From positions 1 to 40,430 of the forward strand of contig NZ_BOQL01000069.1 of NCBI RefSeq assembly GCF_018332655.1: 40,430 nt of DNA, given 5' to 3'. The DNA comes from Actinoplanes auranticolor. GTDB lineage: Bacteria; Actinomycetota; Actinomycetes; Mycobacteriales; Micromonosporaceae. The position numbers and the translations under genes were made by a program. This document shows, in pieces, positions 16,469-24,225 of this stretch (the first letter of the stretch is position 1; each line of letters starts with the position of its first letter). Under the pieces are notes generated by a model. It did not search any database. It saw only the letters and a list, made by a program, of their open reading frames with translations, and was not told the DNA's origin.

Positions 16469-16606
16469 TCATGTTCGCGACGATGCTGCCTGACGGGGCC
16501 GGGCGGCGTTGGCGTCGCTCAGCAGCCGGCGCACGTCGTCGGGCCCGGCGATCTGACCATCGCCGGACCAGGAGGGTCGGGTCTGGCGCACGGGCTTGCC
16601 GGGCAT
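16469..16606 (-). CDS. Possible 45-aa protein
   Basis: A small frame preceded by GGAGGAGGAG five bases before the ATG encodes MPGKPVRQTRPSWSGDGQIA, then GPDDVRRLLSDANAARPRQ. The ribosome site is unusually good and the sequence is not repetitive, but the length gives little support. The 16264-16774 stretch otherwise shows only another short minus-strand frame with LRLEKVFESVFPYG. Confidence 0.4.
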   Translation of the reverse strand: MPGKPVRQTRPSWSGDGQIAGPDDVRRLLSDANAARPRQAASSRT

Positions 16607-16774
16607 CGCTCCTCCTCCTGCGGGTACGCTGACGCGACACCGTAGGGGAAGACACTTTCGAACACTTTTTCCAACCGCAGCTTGTCGTGTGCGCTGAGTG
16701 GAGGCGGGGTTTGCTGCACCGATAGGTGACATCTGAGATGGCTTGCCGTGACGGCGAGCTGGAAGGATGTTGCT

Positions 16775-17560
16775 GTGCCAAGCCCTACCCCCGCGAGTTC
16801 CGCGACGACGTTGTGCGCGTCGCTCGTGACCGGGACCCCGGCGTGACGGTCGAGCAGATCGCTAAGGACTTCGGGGTCCACCCGATGACACTGTTCAAGT
16901 GGCTGCGCCAGGCCGACACCGGCGACGTTGTCAAGCCCGGCGTGAGCGGTAGCGACTCGGCCGATCTGCGCGAGGCCCGTAAGCGGATCAAGCTGCTCGA
17001 GCAGGAGAACGAGGTCCTGCGCCGGGCCGCGGCGTATCTATCGCAGGCGAACCTGCCGGGAAAAGGCTCTACCCGCTCGTGAGCGAGCTCGCCGCCGACG
17101 GGATTCCCGTACTGCATATCGCTCGACAGCCCTATTACCGGTGGCTGGCCCGGCCGGTCACCGACGCTGAACTGGCCGAGGCGTATCGGGCGGACGCGTT
17201 GTTCGACGCCCACCGTGACGGACCCGGAGTTCGGCTATCGGTTCCTGGCCGATGAGGCCGGTGCTGCCGGACAGGCCATGGTCGAGCGCACCGCTTGGAA
17301 GATCTGCTCCGGCATGGGTTGGTGGAGCGCGTTCGGCCGCAAACGACGGCGGGGCAAGGGCGGTAGGCCGGGCCCGCCGGTGCACGACGATCTCGTGAAG
17401 CGGGACTTCACCGCCGCCGGGCCGAACCAGTTATGGCTGGCCGACATCACCGAGCACCGCACCGGCGAGGGCAAGCTCTACCTGTGCGCGATCAAGGATG
17501 TGTGGTCGAACCGGATCGTCGGCTACTCCATCGATTCACGGATGAAGTTCCAACCGCAGC
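16775..17560 (+). pseudogene. IS3-family transposase (OrfA-OrfB), truncated
   Basis: OrfA is nearly complete: KPYPREFRDDVVRVARDRDP, GVTVEQIAKDFGVHPMTLFK, and a leucine-zipper-like ARKRIKLLEQENEVLRRAAA. One base is lost just after the GTG at 16775, so it no longer starts in frame. OrfB follows in the -1 frame (RLYPLVSELAADGIPV, ARQPYYRWLARPV), shifts again by one extra base near 17217, then continues DPEFGYRFLADEAG, GKGGRPGPPVHDDLVKRDFT, NQLWLADITEH (first catalytic Asp) and IVGYSIDSRMK. It ends abruptly about 17560, before the second Asp and the Glu. A short internal deletion (IPVLHIARQ) also removes several residues. It is inactive. Confidence 0.85.
17061..17066 (+). other. Programmed -1 frameshift site of the IS3 remnant
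   Basis: The OrfA frame passes through GGA AAA GGC. Slipping back one base on the A run gives AAA AGG CTC TAC, which opens OrfB as KRLYPLV. This is the usual IS3-family OrfAB fusion mechanism. Confidence 0.6.
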
Positions 17561-17569
17561 CACAACTCA

Positions 17570-17780
17570 TTGCCCTGGCGAGTGGAGCTCGCACCGCACG
17601 CCGTGTCGTTCGTGCAGATCACCGCCCGGCGTACGAAGAACGGCTTCGAGGGGCAGCCGGTGCGGGCGCTTGTCGACGGCGTCGAAGTCTGCAGCGGTAC
17701 GCCCGACGCCCACGTCCCGGACGCCGTCGGCACCGGCCTGTCCACGGCGTCGAGGCCCACGGTTTCCGGCCGGGCCGTCA
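17570..17780 (+). pseudogene. Coding-like fragment of unknown family
   Basis: After the IS3 remnant a new frame reads VELAPHAVSFVQITARRTKN, GFEGQPVRALVDGVEVCSG and TPDAHVPDAVGTGLS with G/C-rich third positions. It has no convincing start and dissolves near 17800, with another possible coding frame (APMLGVPLNADRVGEELLDG) at 17845-17905. It reads like the middle of a beta-strand protein. I cannot name it. The IS3 scrap seems to have been joined to it by deletion. Confidence 0.4.
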
Positions 17781-17931
17781 TCCGTACGACCGGTCAACCC
17801 TCCCGGGGTGACCGTCACCCACGGCGGTTCATGCTCATGCCGCTGTGCATGCGCCGATGCTCGGTGTGCCGCTCAACGCCGACCGGGTGGGAGAGGAGCT
17901 GCTCGACGGCATCACACAGCCGGATGACGAC

Positions 17932-18825
17932 TCATTGGCCGTCCCGGGCGTCGGCCCAGGTGCGCTGGGCGAAATTCAGGCCCGTGTACGCCTGGTAGTC
18001 CGCCAGGGTACGTACCGTGCCGATGCCGTACCGCCCGGGCCGGGGGTAGCGGAGCAGGTTGTTGATCCGGCGCCGGCTGGCCCGGTCTCGTTGGTGCCAG
18101 GTCAGCGCGCCGTCCTCGCCGAGGTGGTCGTTCCAGTGCCGGGGGCTCTCCGGCCGGATGTAGTAGTGCCAGGCCAGCACCTCGGTCGGGTGGAAGAGGT
18201 CGTAATCCCAGGTGTACGCCCGCAGTGAGACCGTCAGTTCCTCGCCCTGGAAGTAGATGTTCGGGTCGTACGGCACCTCGGTGACGAGGCTGCCCGGCGC
18301 GAAGAGGAAGCCGCCGGCCACGAAGTTCGCGGGCACCGGCCGGCCGGATCTCTCCGCCAGGCTGCGCTGGGACAGGAACGGGATGCCGTCGTAGGTCCAG
18401 CCCGCCACGATGATCTCGGTCGGTTCGCCGTTGCCCGTGTATTCCGCTCCGGGTTCGTACTGCGGCGGGTAGCAGGTGATGATCGGTTTCCGGGCTCCGG
18501 TGGCGGCGGCCGTGGCGATCAGTTTGGCGTCCCAGCCCGCGGCGAAGCGGGTGTGGCTGTCGACCTGCAGAAACCATTCCTCGCCGCGGTAGTGGCGCAT
18601 CACCTCGGCTCGGGCCCAGCAGGCCCCCCGGCTCTGCCGCGCGTCGTAGTCGAGCACCTCGACCCGAGGGTCGTCGGCGATCGCGGAGATGTCCTCGTCG
18701 CCCAGGTGCTGCCAGCAGACCACGATGCGCAGCTCGTCCGGGTTCCGGGCCTTGGCCAGGCAGTCGAGCACCGTCGGCACCAGTTCCGGGTCCCGGTACG
18801 CGGCCACCGACACCATGATGGTCAT
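17932..18825 (-). CDS. GlcNAc-type glycosyltransferase (PF11397-like)
   Basis: The product is 297 aa with a GT-A fold order: MTIMVSVAAYRDPELVPTVL, ELRIVVCWQHLGDED, YDARQSRGACWARAEVMRHY, EEWFLQVDSHTRFAAGWDAK (DxH metal motif), PANFVAGGFLFAPGSL, YFQGEELTVSLRAYTWDYDL and LAWHYYIRPE. This pattern is that of the Glycosyltransferase (GlcNAc) family related to Skp1 N-acetylglucosaminyltransferase. It is cytoplasmic, with no signal or membrane helix. The ATG overlaps the preceding stop by ATGA, so it is the last gene of the toxin-linked cluster. A role in modifying the giant effector or a target is inference. Confidence 0.85.
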   Translation of the reverse strand: MTIMVSVAAYRDPELVPTVLDCLAKARNPDELRIVVCWQHLGDEDISAIADDPRVEVLDYDARQSRGACWARAEVMRHYRGEEWFLQVDSHTRFAAGWDAKLIATAAATGARKPIITCYPPQYEPGAEYTGNGEPTEIIVAGWTYDGIPFLSQRSLAERSGRPVPANFVAGGFLFAPGSLVTEVPYDPNIYFQGEELTVSLRAYTWDYDLFHPTEVLAWHYYIRPESPRHWNDHLGEDGALTWHQRDRASRRRINNLLRYPRPGRYGIGTVRTLADYQAYTGLNFAQRTWADARDGQ

Positions 18826-19511
18826 CGCGGTGCCACCCGGGTCCGTACCAGGTCGGCCAGTGCCCGGTGCAGCGTCACCGCGCCGACCGGCGCCGGGTCA
18901 CGGCCCGCGTCCCGGATGTGCGCGGCGAAGGCGGGATCGGGGAGTGCGCCCAGTCGGCGTAGCCGGTCCGTGGCGGCCGCCGGCCAGATCCAGGTTCCGT
19001 CGGTGTGCATCGTGTCCGTGACCAGCGGCGCGCCCTCCAGGTAGGCCAGCGCATCCAGCATCTCGTCGCCGTCGAGCGGCTCGTGGGCGCCGTCCGGATC
19101 GGGGTGGCGAAACCCCATCGCCGGGGCCGCGGCCCAGAGCAGCGCGAAATTCGCCCGGGCCGTCCACCGGTACGGGATCAGCGGCGTCTCCGGCTGGTGG
19201 ACGTCGACCGCGGCGGCGTGTCCGCTGGCTGCTATTGCCTGCCGTGCCCGTTCGGCCAGTGCCGGCAGTTCCTCGGCGGGCTGCGCCGACTCCACCAGGT
19301 AGACACGGGTGGCTGAGGCCGTCCCGTCCACCGCGAGGTCGATCCGCCAGGCTCGCCACACTCCCGTGGTGCGGCCCAGGTCCAAGGCGTCCAGCAGCGT
19401 GCGGTCGTAACCGTCGACCGGCGCGGAGTCGTCGACCACGACCTCGTCCGGTGCGGGATCGGTCAGCAGCACGACCGGGGGGAACGGGATGAGCCGGTAC
19501 GGGTGGGTCAT
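18822..19511 (-). CDS. Toxin-locus accessory protein (paralogue of the 306-aa protein)
   Basis: The product is 229 aa, from MTHPYRLIPFPPVVLLTDPA. Its core matches the 306-aa neighbour at 20019: VWRAWRIDLAV with TRVYLVESAQP (there LWRAWRIAPQW, GRVYVLEANGP), TARANFALLWAA (there TARNSGALLWLD), ALAYLEGAPLV, and DGTWIWPAATDRLRRLGALP then DPAFAAHIRDAG (there DGRWLWTDSVTYYLRTYGL, PEPELLAVARTAGF). No catalytic residues stand out. The repeated presence of this domain beside the toxin suggests an immunity, adaptor or chaperone role. It overlaps both neighbours by ATGA. No family name is assigned. Confidence 0.75.
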   Translation of the reverse strand: MTHPYRLIPFPPVVLLTDPAPDEVVVDDSAPVDGYDRTLLDALDLGRTTGVWRAWRIDLAVDGTASATRVYLVESAQPAEELPALAERARQAIAASGHAAAVDVHQPETPLIPYRWTARANFALLWAAAPAMGFRHPDPDGAHEPLDGDEMLDALAYLEGAPLVTDTMHTDGTWIWPAAATDRLRRLGALPDPAFAAHIRDAGRDPAPVGAVTLHRALADLVRTRVAPR

Positions 19512-20014
19512 GCCACAGTGGCCCGGATGAGCTCGGCACTCAGCCGCAGCGCGGCCGGGCTGCCCGAGTTGACCAGCACGTCCGTGTCGTCGGTGAGGAT
19601 GCCGGCCAGCTCGGTCGCGGTCACCCTCCGCCAGTCGGGAGCGAAGAGCGTCTTCCGCTGGGCCGGGCTGGTAGCGACCATCGCGCACAGCACTCCGTCG
19701 TCGGCGCGCCGCACCAGCGGGCGGCCGTCGCCGTTGAGGGCCAGGTCGACCGTCGAGCCGCGCAGCACGGCCAGCACCTGGTCGATCTCGGCGTCGCCGC
19801 GCAGCGCGAGCCGCAGCAGCGCGTCGAGCGGGTCGGTGGGCCCGGCACCGTACCGGGGCCGGTAGTCCGGGTTGGGGCGGAATTCGCCGGCGCTGCCGTC
19901 CTCGGCGAGCGGCCACATGCCGACCACGGCCGCGAAGGGCGGCTCCGCTCCGGCCTCGGCCGGCTCCCACTCGGGGTCGGCGAGCAGGATGAAGCTCTCC
20001 ACCGGTGTGGTCAC
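19508..20014 (-). CDS. Type VII secretion system-associated protein (SseB-like)
   Basis: The product is 168 aa with a GTG start. SFILLADPEWEPAEAGAEPP, FAAVVGMWPLAEDGSAGEF and RPNPDYRP match the N-terminal pattern of actinobacterial proteins annotated as type VII secretion-associated (D-P-x-F/W, V-V-G-x-x-x-V, NP-YRP, then TDPLDALLRLALRG). The second half (IDQVLAVLRGSTVDLALNGD, GRPLVRRADDGVLCAMVAT, ELAGILTDDTDVLVNSG) resembles an SseB-type domain. This is the main link of the locus to type VII (Esx/WXG) export. It starts 4 bases after the 306-aa gene and overlaps the 229-aa gene by ATGA. Confidence 0.8.
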   Translation of the reverse strand: MTTPVESFILLADPEWEPAEAGAEPPFAAVVGMWPLAEDGSAGEFRPNPDYRPRYGAGPTDPLDALLRLALRGDAEIDQVLAVLRGSTVDLALNGDGRPLVRRADDGVLCAMVATSPAQRKTLFAPDWRRVTATELAGILTDDTDVLVNSGSPAALRLSAELIRATVA

Positions 20015-20018
20015 GGGG

Positions 20019-20939
20019 TCAGCCCGCCGGGGCCGGGACGATCGCCGCGGACTGGAAGAGCAGGGCCAGCGCGCGGTGCTGTTCGGCCGGGCCGGGCGCG
20101 GGCGTCAGGAACCCGGCGGTCCGGGCGACCGCGAGCAGCTCCGGCTCGGGGGCCAGACCGTACGTCCGCAGGTAGTAGGTCACCGAGTCGGTCCACAGCC
20201 AGCGCCCGTCGGTGCGGTAGCTCATCGGTACCACCTCGCCGCGCTCCGGCTCGACGACGTCGGGCAGCCGTCCGGTGGTGGCCAGCACCGGCGTCCCGGC
20301 CTCCAGGTAGCCGGCCACCTGTTCCAGGTCGTCGCCGGTCAGGATCTCGTGCTCGGGCCGGAACCGGGCGCCGGTTTCGGTGATCGCGTCGAAGACCCGG
20401 GCCAGCCGGATCGGCGGAGCCGCGCCGTCGAGCCACAGCAGCGCGCCGGAATTGCGGGCCGTCAGCGTGTACGCGGGCAGCTCGGCGCCCGACAGGTAGA
20501 CCTCGACCTGCGGCAGGTCCAGCCCGGCGGCGCTCAGCTCGCGCATCATCGCCGCGGTGGTCTCCGCCTGCGGCCCGTTCGCCTCCAGCACGTACACCCG
20601 GCCCGGGGGGATAGTCCCGGCTGCCCACTGCGGCGCGATTCGCCACGCGCGCCAGAGGGCGACCGCGTCCGGCCGGCGCTGCGCTGCCGCGATGGCCGCG
20701 CGGTCGATCTCGTCGCCGAGGTCGCGGCCCGCCAGGTCGAGCAGCGGCGGCACGTTGTGCTGGAAGGTGCGCGGATCCGGCAGGGCGGGGCGGAAGGCGA
20801 ACTCCAGCTCCACCACCGGTTCGGGAACGTCCACTGTGCCGGTCTCGGCCAGCCGGAGCCGGGCCGCGGCCAGCACGGCGTCCGGCACCCGTCCGGCCCT
20901 GGTCAGCAGGGCGGCGTGCAGCTCGTCCTGCTCGCTCAT
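20019..20939 (-). CDS. Toxin-locus accessory protein, 306 aa
   Basis: The start is taken at the second ATG (20939), because the GAGG ribosome site is too close to the one at 20945. After a helical N-terminus (DELHAALLTRAGRVPDAVLA) it contains VVELEFAFRPALPDPRTFQH, a DEIDRAAIAAAQ helix, WRAWRIAPQWAAGTIPPGR, VYVLEANGPQAE, LPAYTLTARNSGALLWLD, QVAGYLEAGTPVLATTGRLP and TDGRWLWTDSVTYYLRTYGL. The last motifs recur in the 229-aa paralogue. No signal peptide. It follows a terminator-like hairpin, so it may begin its own transcript with the next three genes. Function unknown; an immunity or effector-loading role is inferred from context. Confidence 0.75.
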   Translation of the reverse strand: MSEQDELHAALLTRAGRVPDAVLAAARLRLAETGTVDVPEPVVELEFAFRPALPDPRTFQHNVPPLLDLAGRDLGDEIDRAAIAAAQRRPDAVALWRAWRIAPQWAAGTIPPGRVYVLEANGPQAETTAAMMRELSAAGLDLPQVEVYLSGAELPAYTLTARNSGALLWLDGAAPPIRLARVFDAITETGARFRPEHEILTGDDLEQVAGYLEAGTPVLATTGRLPDVVEPERGEVVPMSYRTDGRWLWTDSVTYYLRTYGLAPEPELLAVARTAGFLTPAPGPAEQHRALALLFQSAAIVPAPAG

Positions 20940-21059
20940 CGTCATCCTCGCGTGCGCTCTCCCGGCTGTCGTTCACCGCATTCGACCATGGCGCTAGCGG
21001 CGGGGCACAGTCGTCGGACCCCGGATGCCCCTGCGCCCTCGCAGCGGCACCCGTTCGTA

Positions 21060-21096
21060 CCCGGGACGGGCCGCGGCAGCCGCCGCCCGTCCCGGG
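21060..21096 (-). terminator. Hairpin after the immunity gene
   Basis: CCCGGGACGGGC (21060-21071) and GCCCGTCCCGGG (21085-21096) are perfect reverse complements with a 13-base loop, 5 bases past the stop at 21102. It is likely a terminator separating the immunity gene from the accessory cluster. Confidence 0.75.
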
Positions 21097-21101
21097 GACG
21101 A

Positions 21102-21422
21102 TCAGGCGAACGGATTCGGTGCCGCGGGGACCGGCACCGCGGGCAGGCCCGCGCGCTCGGCGTACTCGTTGAGCCACCGCTCCAGCGGCGGGCTCGACGG
21201 GGCCACCCACGGCTCGGCGCCGCTCTTCGGCACGACCAGCGGGCCGGTCACCAGCGAGTCCAGGAAGCTCCCCGTCTGGATGGCCTTGGCGGAGTTGTAG
21301 GCGAAGACCCAGCACCACGGGTATTCGCCCGGCGGCTGGTCGACCAGCGCCAGCGGCTGGCCGGGGTCCTCGAGCTCACCCAGCACGGCGGTCGCCCGCG
21401 CGCGGGCGTCGTCGGCGTTCAT
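21102..21422 (-). CDS. YrhB/Imm35-like immunity protein
   Basis: The product is 106 aa. It begins NADDARARATAVLGELEDPG and shows EYPWCWVFAYNSAKAIQTGS, FLDSLVTGPLVVPKSGAEPW and PPLERWLNEYAE. The W-V-F-x-YNS centre, the G-P-x-V-V strand and the final L-E-x-x-L-x-x-Y helix are the pattern of YrhB/Immunity protein 35 domains. GGAAGGA lies before the ATG. It is the first gene after the giant toxin gene (72 bases), the classic immunity position. Which toxic activity it blocks is not shown; the papain-fold domain is the nearest candidate. Confidence 0.8.
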   Translation of the reverse strand: MNADDARARATAVLGELEDPGQPLALVDQPPGEYPWCWVFAYNSAKAIQTGSFLDSLVTGPLVVPKSGAEPWVAPSSPPLERWLNEYAERAGLPAVPVPAAPNPFA

Positions 21423-21451
21423 GCGGTGTTCCTTCCTTGTCGGTCCGGGGG

Positions 21452-21489
21452 CTGCCCGCCCCGGCCACCGTGGCGGCCGGGGCGGGCAG
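21452..21489 (-). terminator. 15-bp stem hairpin between toxin and immunity genes
   Basis: CTGCCCGCCCCGGCC (21452-21466) and GGCCGGGGCGGGCAG (21475-21489) pair perfectly around an 8-base loop, 5 bases after the giant gene's stop and 29 bases before the immunity ATG. It may terminate or attenuate transcription or protect the mRNA end. Confidence 0.75.
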
Positions 21490-21494
21490 GAGGG

Positions 21495-24225
21495 TCACCG
21501 CTGTGCGGGAACCGGCGCCGTCCGTGGCTCCGGCAGGAACCGGGCCGCGGCGGCGTCGTAGTAGGAGCGCGACCGGTCGTACTGCAGACCGGTCTCGGCG
21601 TCGAGGTAGCGCCCGCCGACGCGCAGCGGGATCGCCGCCGCGTCGCCGGTGCGGGTGCCGTCGATGCCGACGACGTCCATCGGGACGCCGGCCCCGTCGG
21701 TCACGACGGTGTGCAGCGTACCGTCGGTGACCTGGGCAATCGGGTGCGCCGCCGCCGGGTGGTACTCCCACGCGGTGGTGCTCACGCCGGCCCGGGTCCG
21801 GTGGTGCTGCTCGACGAGCAGGTTGCCGGACCAGACGAACACGGTCTCCTCGAGCACCGCGTTCTTCGCGCCGAGACGCTGCTTGGCGATCCGCCGGCCG
21901 AACGCGTCGTACCGGTAGCGCCAGCGGTCCCCCGTGGGGGTGGTGACCCCGGCGAGCCGATCCAGGTGATCCCACTCGAGCTGCCAGTCGCCGGCCGCGT
22001 CCGACCGGGTGACCGGCCGGCCCAGCGCGTCGTAGGCGTACCGGACGTCGCCCGGCTGCTCCTCGTGGACCTTACGGTCGCCCTGCACCACGTCCTGGAC
22101 GGCGGTCAGCCGGCCCGTGGTGTCGTAGTCGAACCGCCGGTCGGTGACCCCGGCGATGCGCTGCGCGGACAGCCGGCCGAACTCGTCGAACGCCTGCTGC
22201 AGGGAGAGGCCGGCGTCCGAGCTGCGGGCCACCTCCCGGTTGCCGTCGTAGGCGAACCGGACCTGTTGGCCGCCGGCGGCCAGTGCCGCCGGCCGGCCGG
22301 ACTCGTCGTACGACCACTGCGTCACCGCACCCGAGGGTCGGGTCCGCGCGGTCACCGCGCCCAGCTGTTCGCTGTACGTGGTGGCCACCGTGTTGCCGTT
22401 GACCGTCTCGGCGATCACCCGGCCCGCGGCGTCGCGTTCCAGGCGGATCTCCGAGTCCGCGTCGCGGGCGCCGAGCACCCGGCCCGCCGCGTCGTACGCA
22501 TACTGCGTCACCGCGGCGCCGGTGCGGCGCTCGATGACCTGTCCGAGCATGTCGTACGTGTAGGACGTGACCTCACCGGCCGCGTCGGTGTGCGCGATCA
22601 GCTGACCGGCCGCGTCGTAGGCGTACCGCTGGGTGCGGCCGCCGAAGTCGGTCTCGGAGACCATCCGGCCGTTCGGGTCGTACGTGTACCGCCACGTCTC
22701 ACCGGCCGGGTTGATGATGGCGACCAACCGCAGCTCGGTGTCGTACCGGTATTCGGTGCGCTTGCCGTCGTCGTCGATCTCGGCGGTGACCAGGTCGAAC
22801 GCCCCGTACTCACGGATCGTGCGGCGACCGGTGGCGTCGACCGCCTCGATGAGGTTGCCCTCGCCGTCGTAGACGAACTCCTCGACCGTGCCGTCCGGGT
22901 TCTCCCGCCAGGCCAGGTCGCCTTCCAGCGTCCAGCCGAACTCGGTGAGACCCCGCTCGTTCTCGACGCTGTAGATCCGGCCGAGCGCGTCGTAGACGTA
23001 CCGGGTCTCGCTGTCGCCGGTCTTCATCGACGTGATCAGTTGTGCCGGATTGCGGACGTAGGCCGTGGGGCCGACGTGGATGACCGTGCCCTGGCCGTCC
23101 TCGGCCGCCTGCTCGAACCGGACGACCTCACCGGAGGCGTCGACCTCGGCGATCATGAGGCCGTTCTCGTCGAACTGGCGGTTGCGGGTGTTGCCGTCGA
23201 AGCCGGTCCAGCTGATCGCCCGCCCGAGCTTGTCGTACGTGGTCGTGGACCGCTTCCCGTCGGCCCGGACGGTCACCGTGGGCCGTCCGTCCGCGTCGTA
23301 CTCATAAGAAGTGACCCGGCCCAGCGCGTCGGTGTGCGAGCGCAGGCGGTAGGCCTCGTCCCACTCGTTGCGGGTCGTCGCCCCGAGCGCGTCGGTCTCC
23401 GCGACCACCTGGAAGCGGTCGTTGAGCTCGTAGGTCCGCACCGCGCCGAGCGAGTCGGTCACGACGGTGCGACCCGGCAGGTAGTCGAACCGGTACCGCA
23501 GGTACCCACCCTTGCCGTCGGTGCTGACACAGCGGCCGGCCTCGTCGTAGGTGTAGGTGTACCACTCGCCGTTGCGGTCCTCCCAGCGCACGATGCGCCC
23601 ACCGGCGTAGTCGAACGTCTCGGCCTCGCCGGAGGAGTTCGTGACCGCGACCAGGTTGAGGTCGCTGTCGTAGCCGAACTGCGCCGCCGCCATCAGGTCG
23701 CCGGCCGCGTTCGGCAGGGACACCATGGTCACCAGCCCGGCGGACGAGGCGAACACGATCGTGGCCCCGGCCGAGGACCGGAGTTCGGTCGGGGTGCCCC
23801 GGCGGTCCCGGGTGACCGACCAGCGCACGCCGGCCTCGGACACGTCGCTGAGCAGCGACTCCGTGTCGTTCGCCGGAGCGAACAGCAGCGAGCGGCCGGT
23901 CGTCGGGTCGCTGAGCCACCAGCCGCCGCCGACGAGCCGGCGCAGCGGCAGCGCCTTGCCGGTCGTGGGCAGCGCCGTCTCGCCCTCGGCGGGCAGCGGG
24001 TACGTCAGCAGCGAACCGTCCGCCGCCAGGTACCGCACCTGCTCGCGGTCGATGATGACCCGCTGGTCCAGGGTCGACGCCCACGAGCGGCCGAAGGACC
24101 GGCCCCACCGGTAGTCGGACCGGTAGGTCCGCTCCAGCGTGAGACCCGGCAGCGTCGCGTCGGTGTGGGTGAGCAGCATCCGGCCGGTGGTGAGGTCGAT
24201 CGGGTCGCCGGCGACCGGGGTCTGC
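21495..24225 (-). other. RHS shell 2 (DUF6531 + YD repeats), no toxin tip
   Basis: It starts with AGDPIDLTTGRMLLTHTDAT and SDYRWGRSFGRSWASTLDQR (DUF6531), continues through about 30 YD-type repeats (for example DYDTTGRLTAVQD, RYAYDAAGQLIAHTDAAGE), and ends with a degraded core: GGRYLDAETGLQYDRSRSYY then DAAAARFLPEPRTAPVPAQR and stop. The standard core Y-x-S-P-D-P-x-G-L is lost, and nothing follows. Confidence 0.9.
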
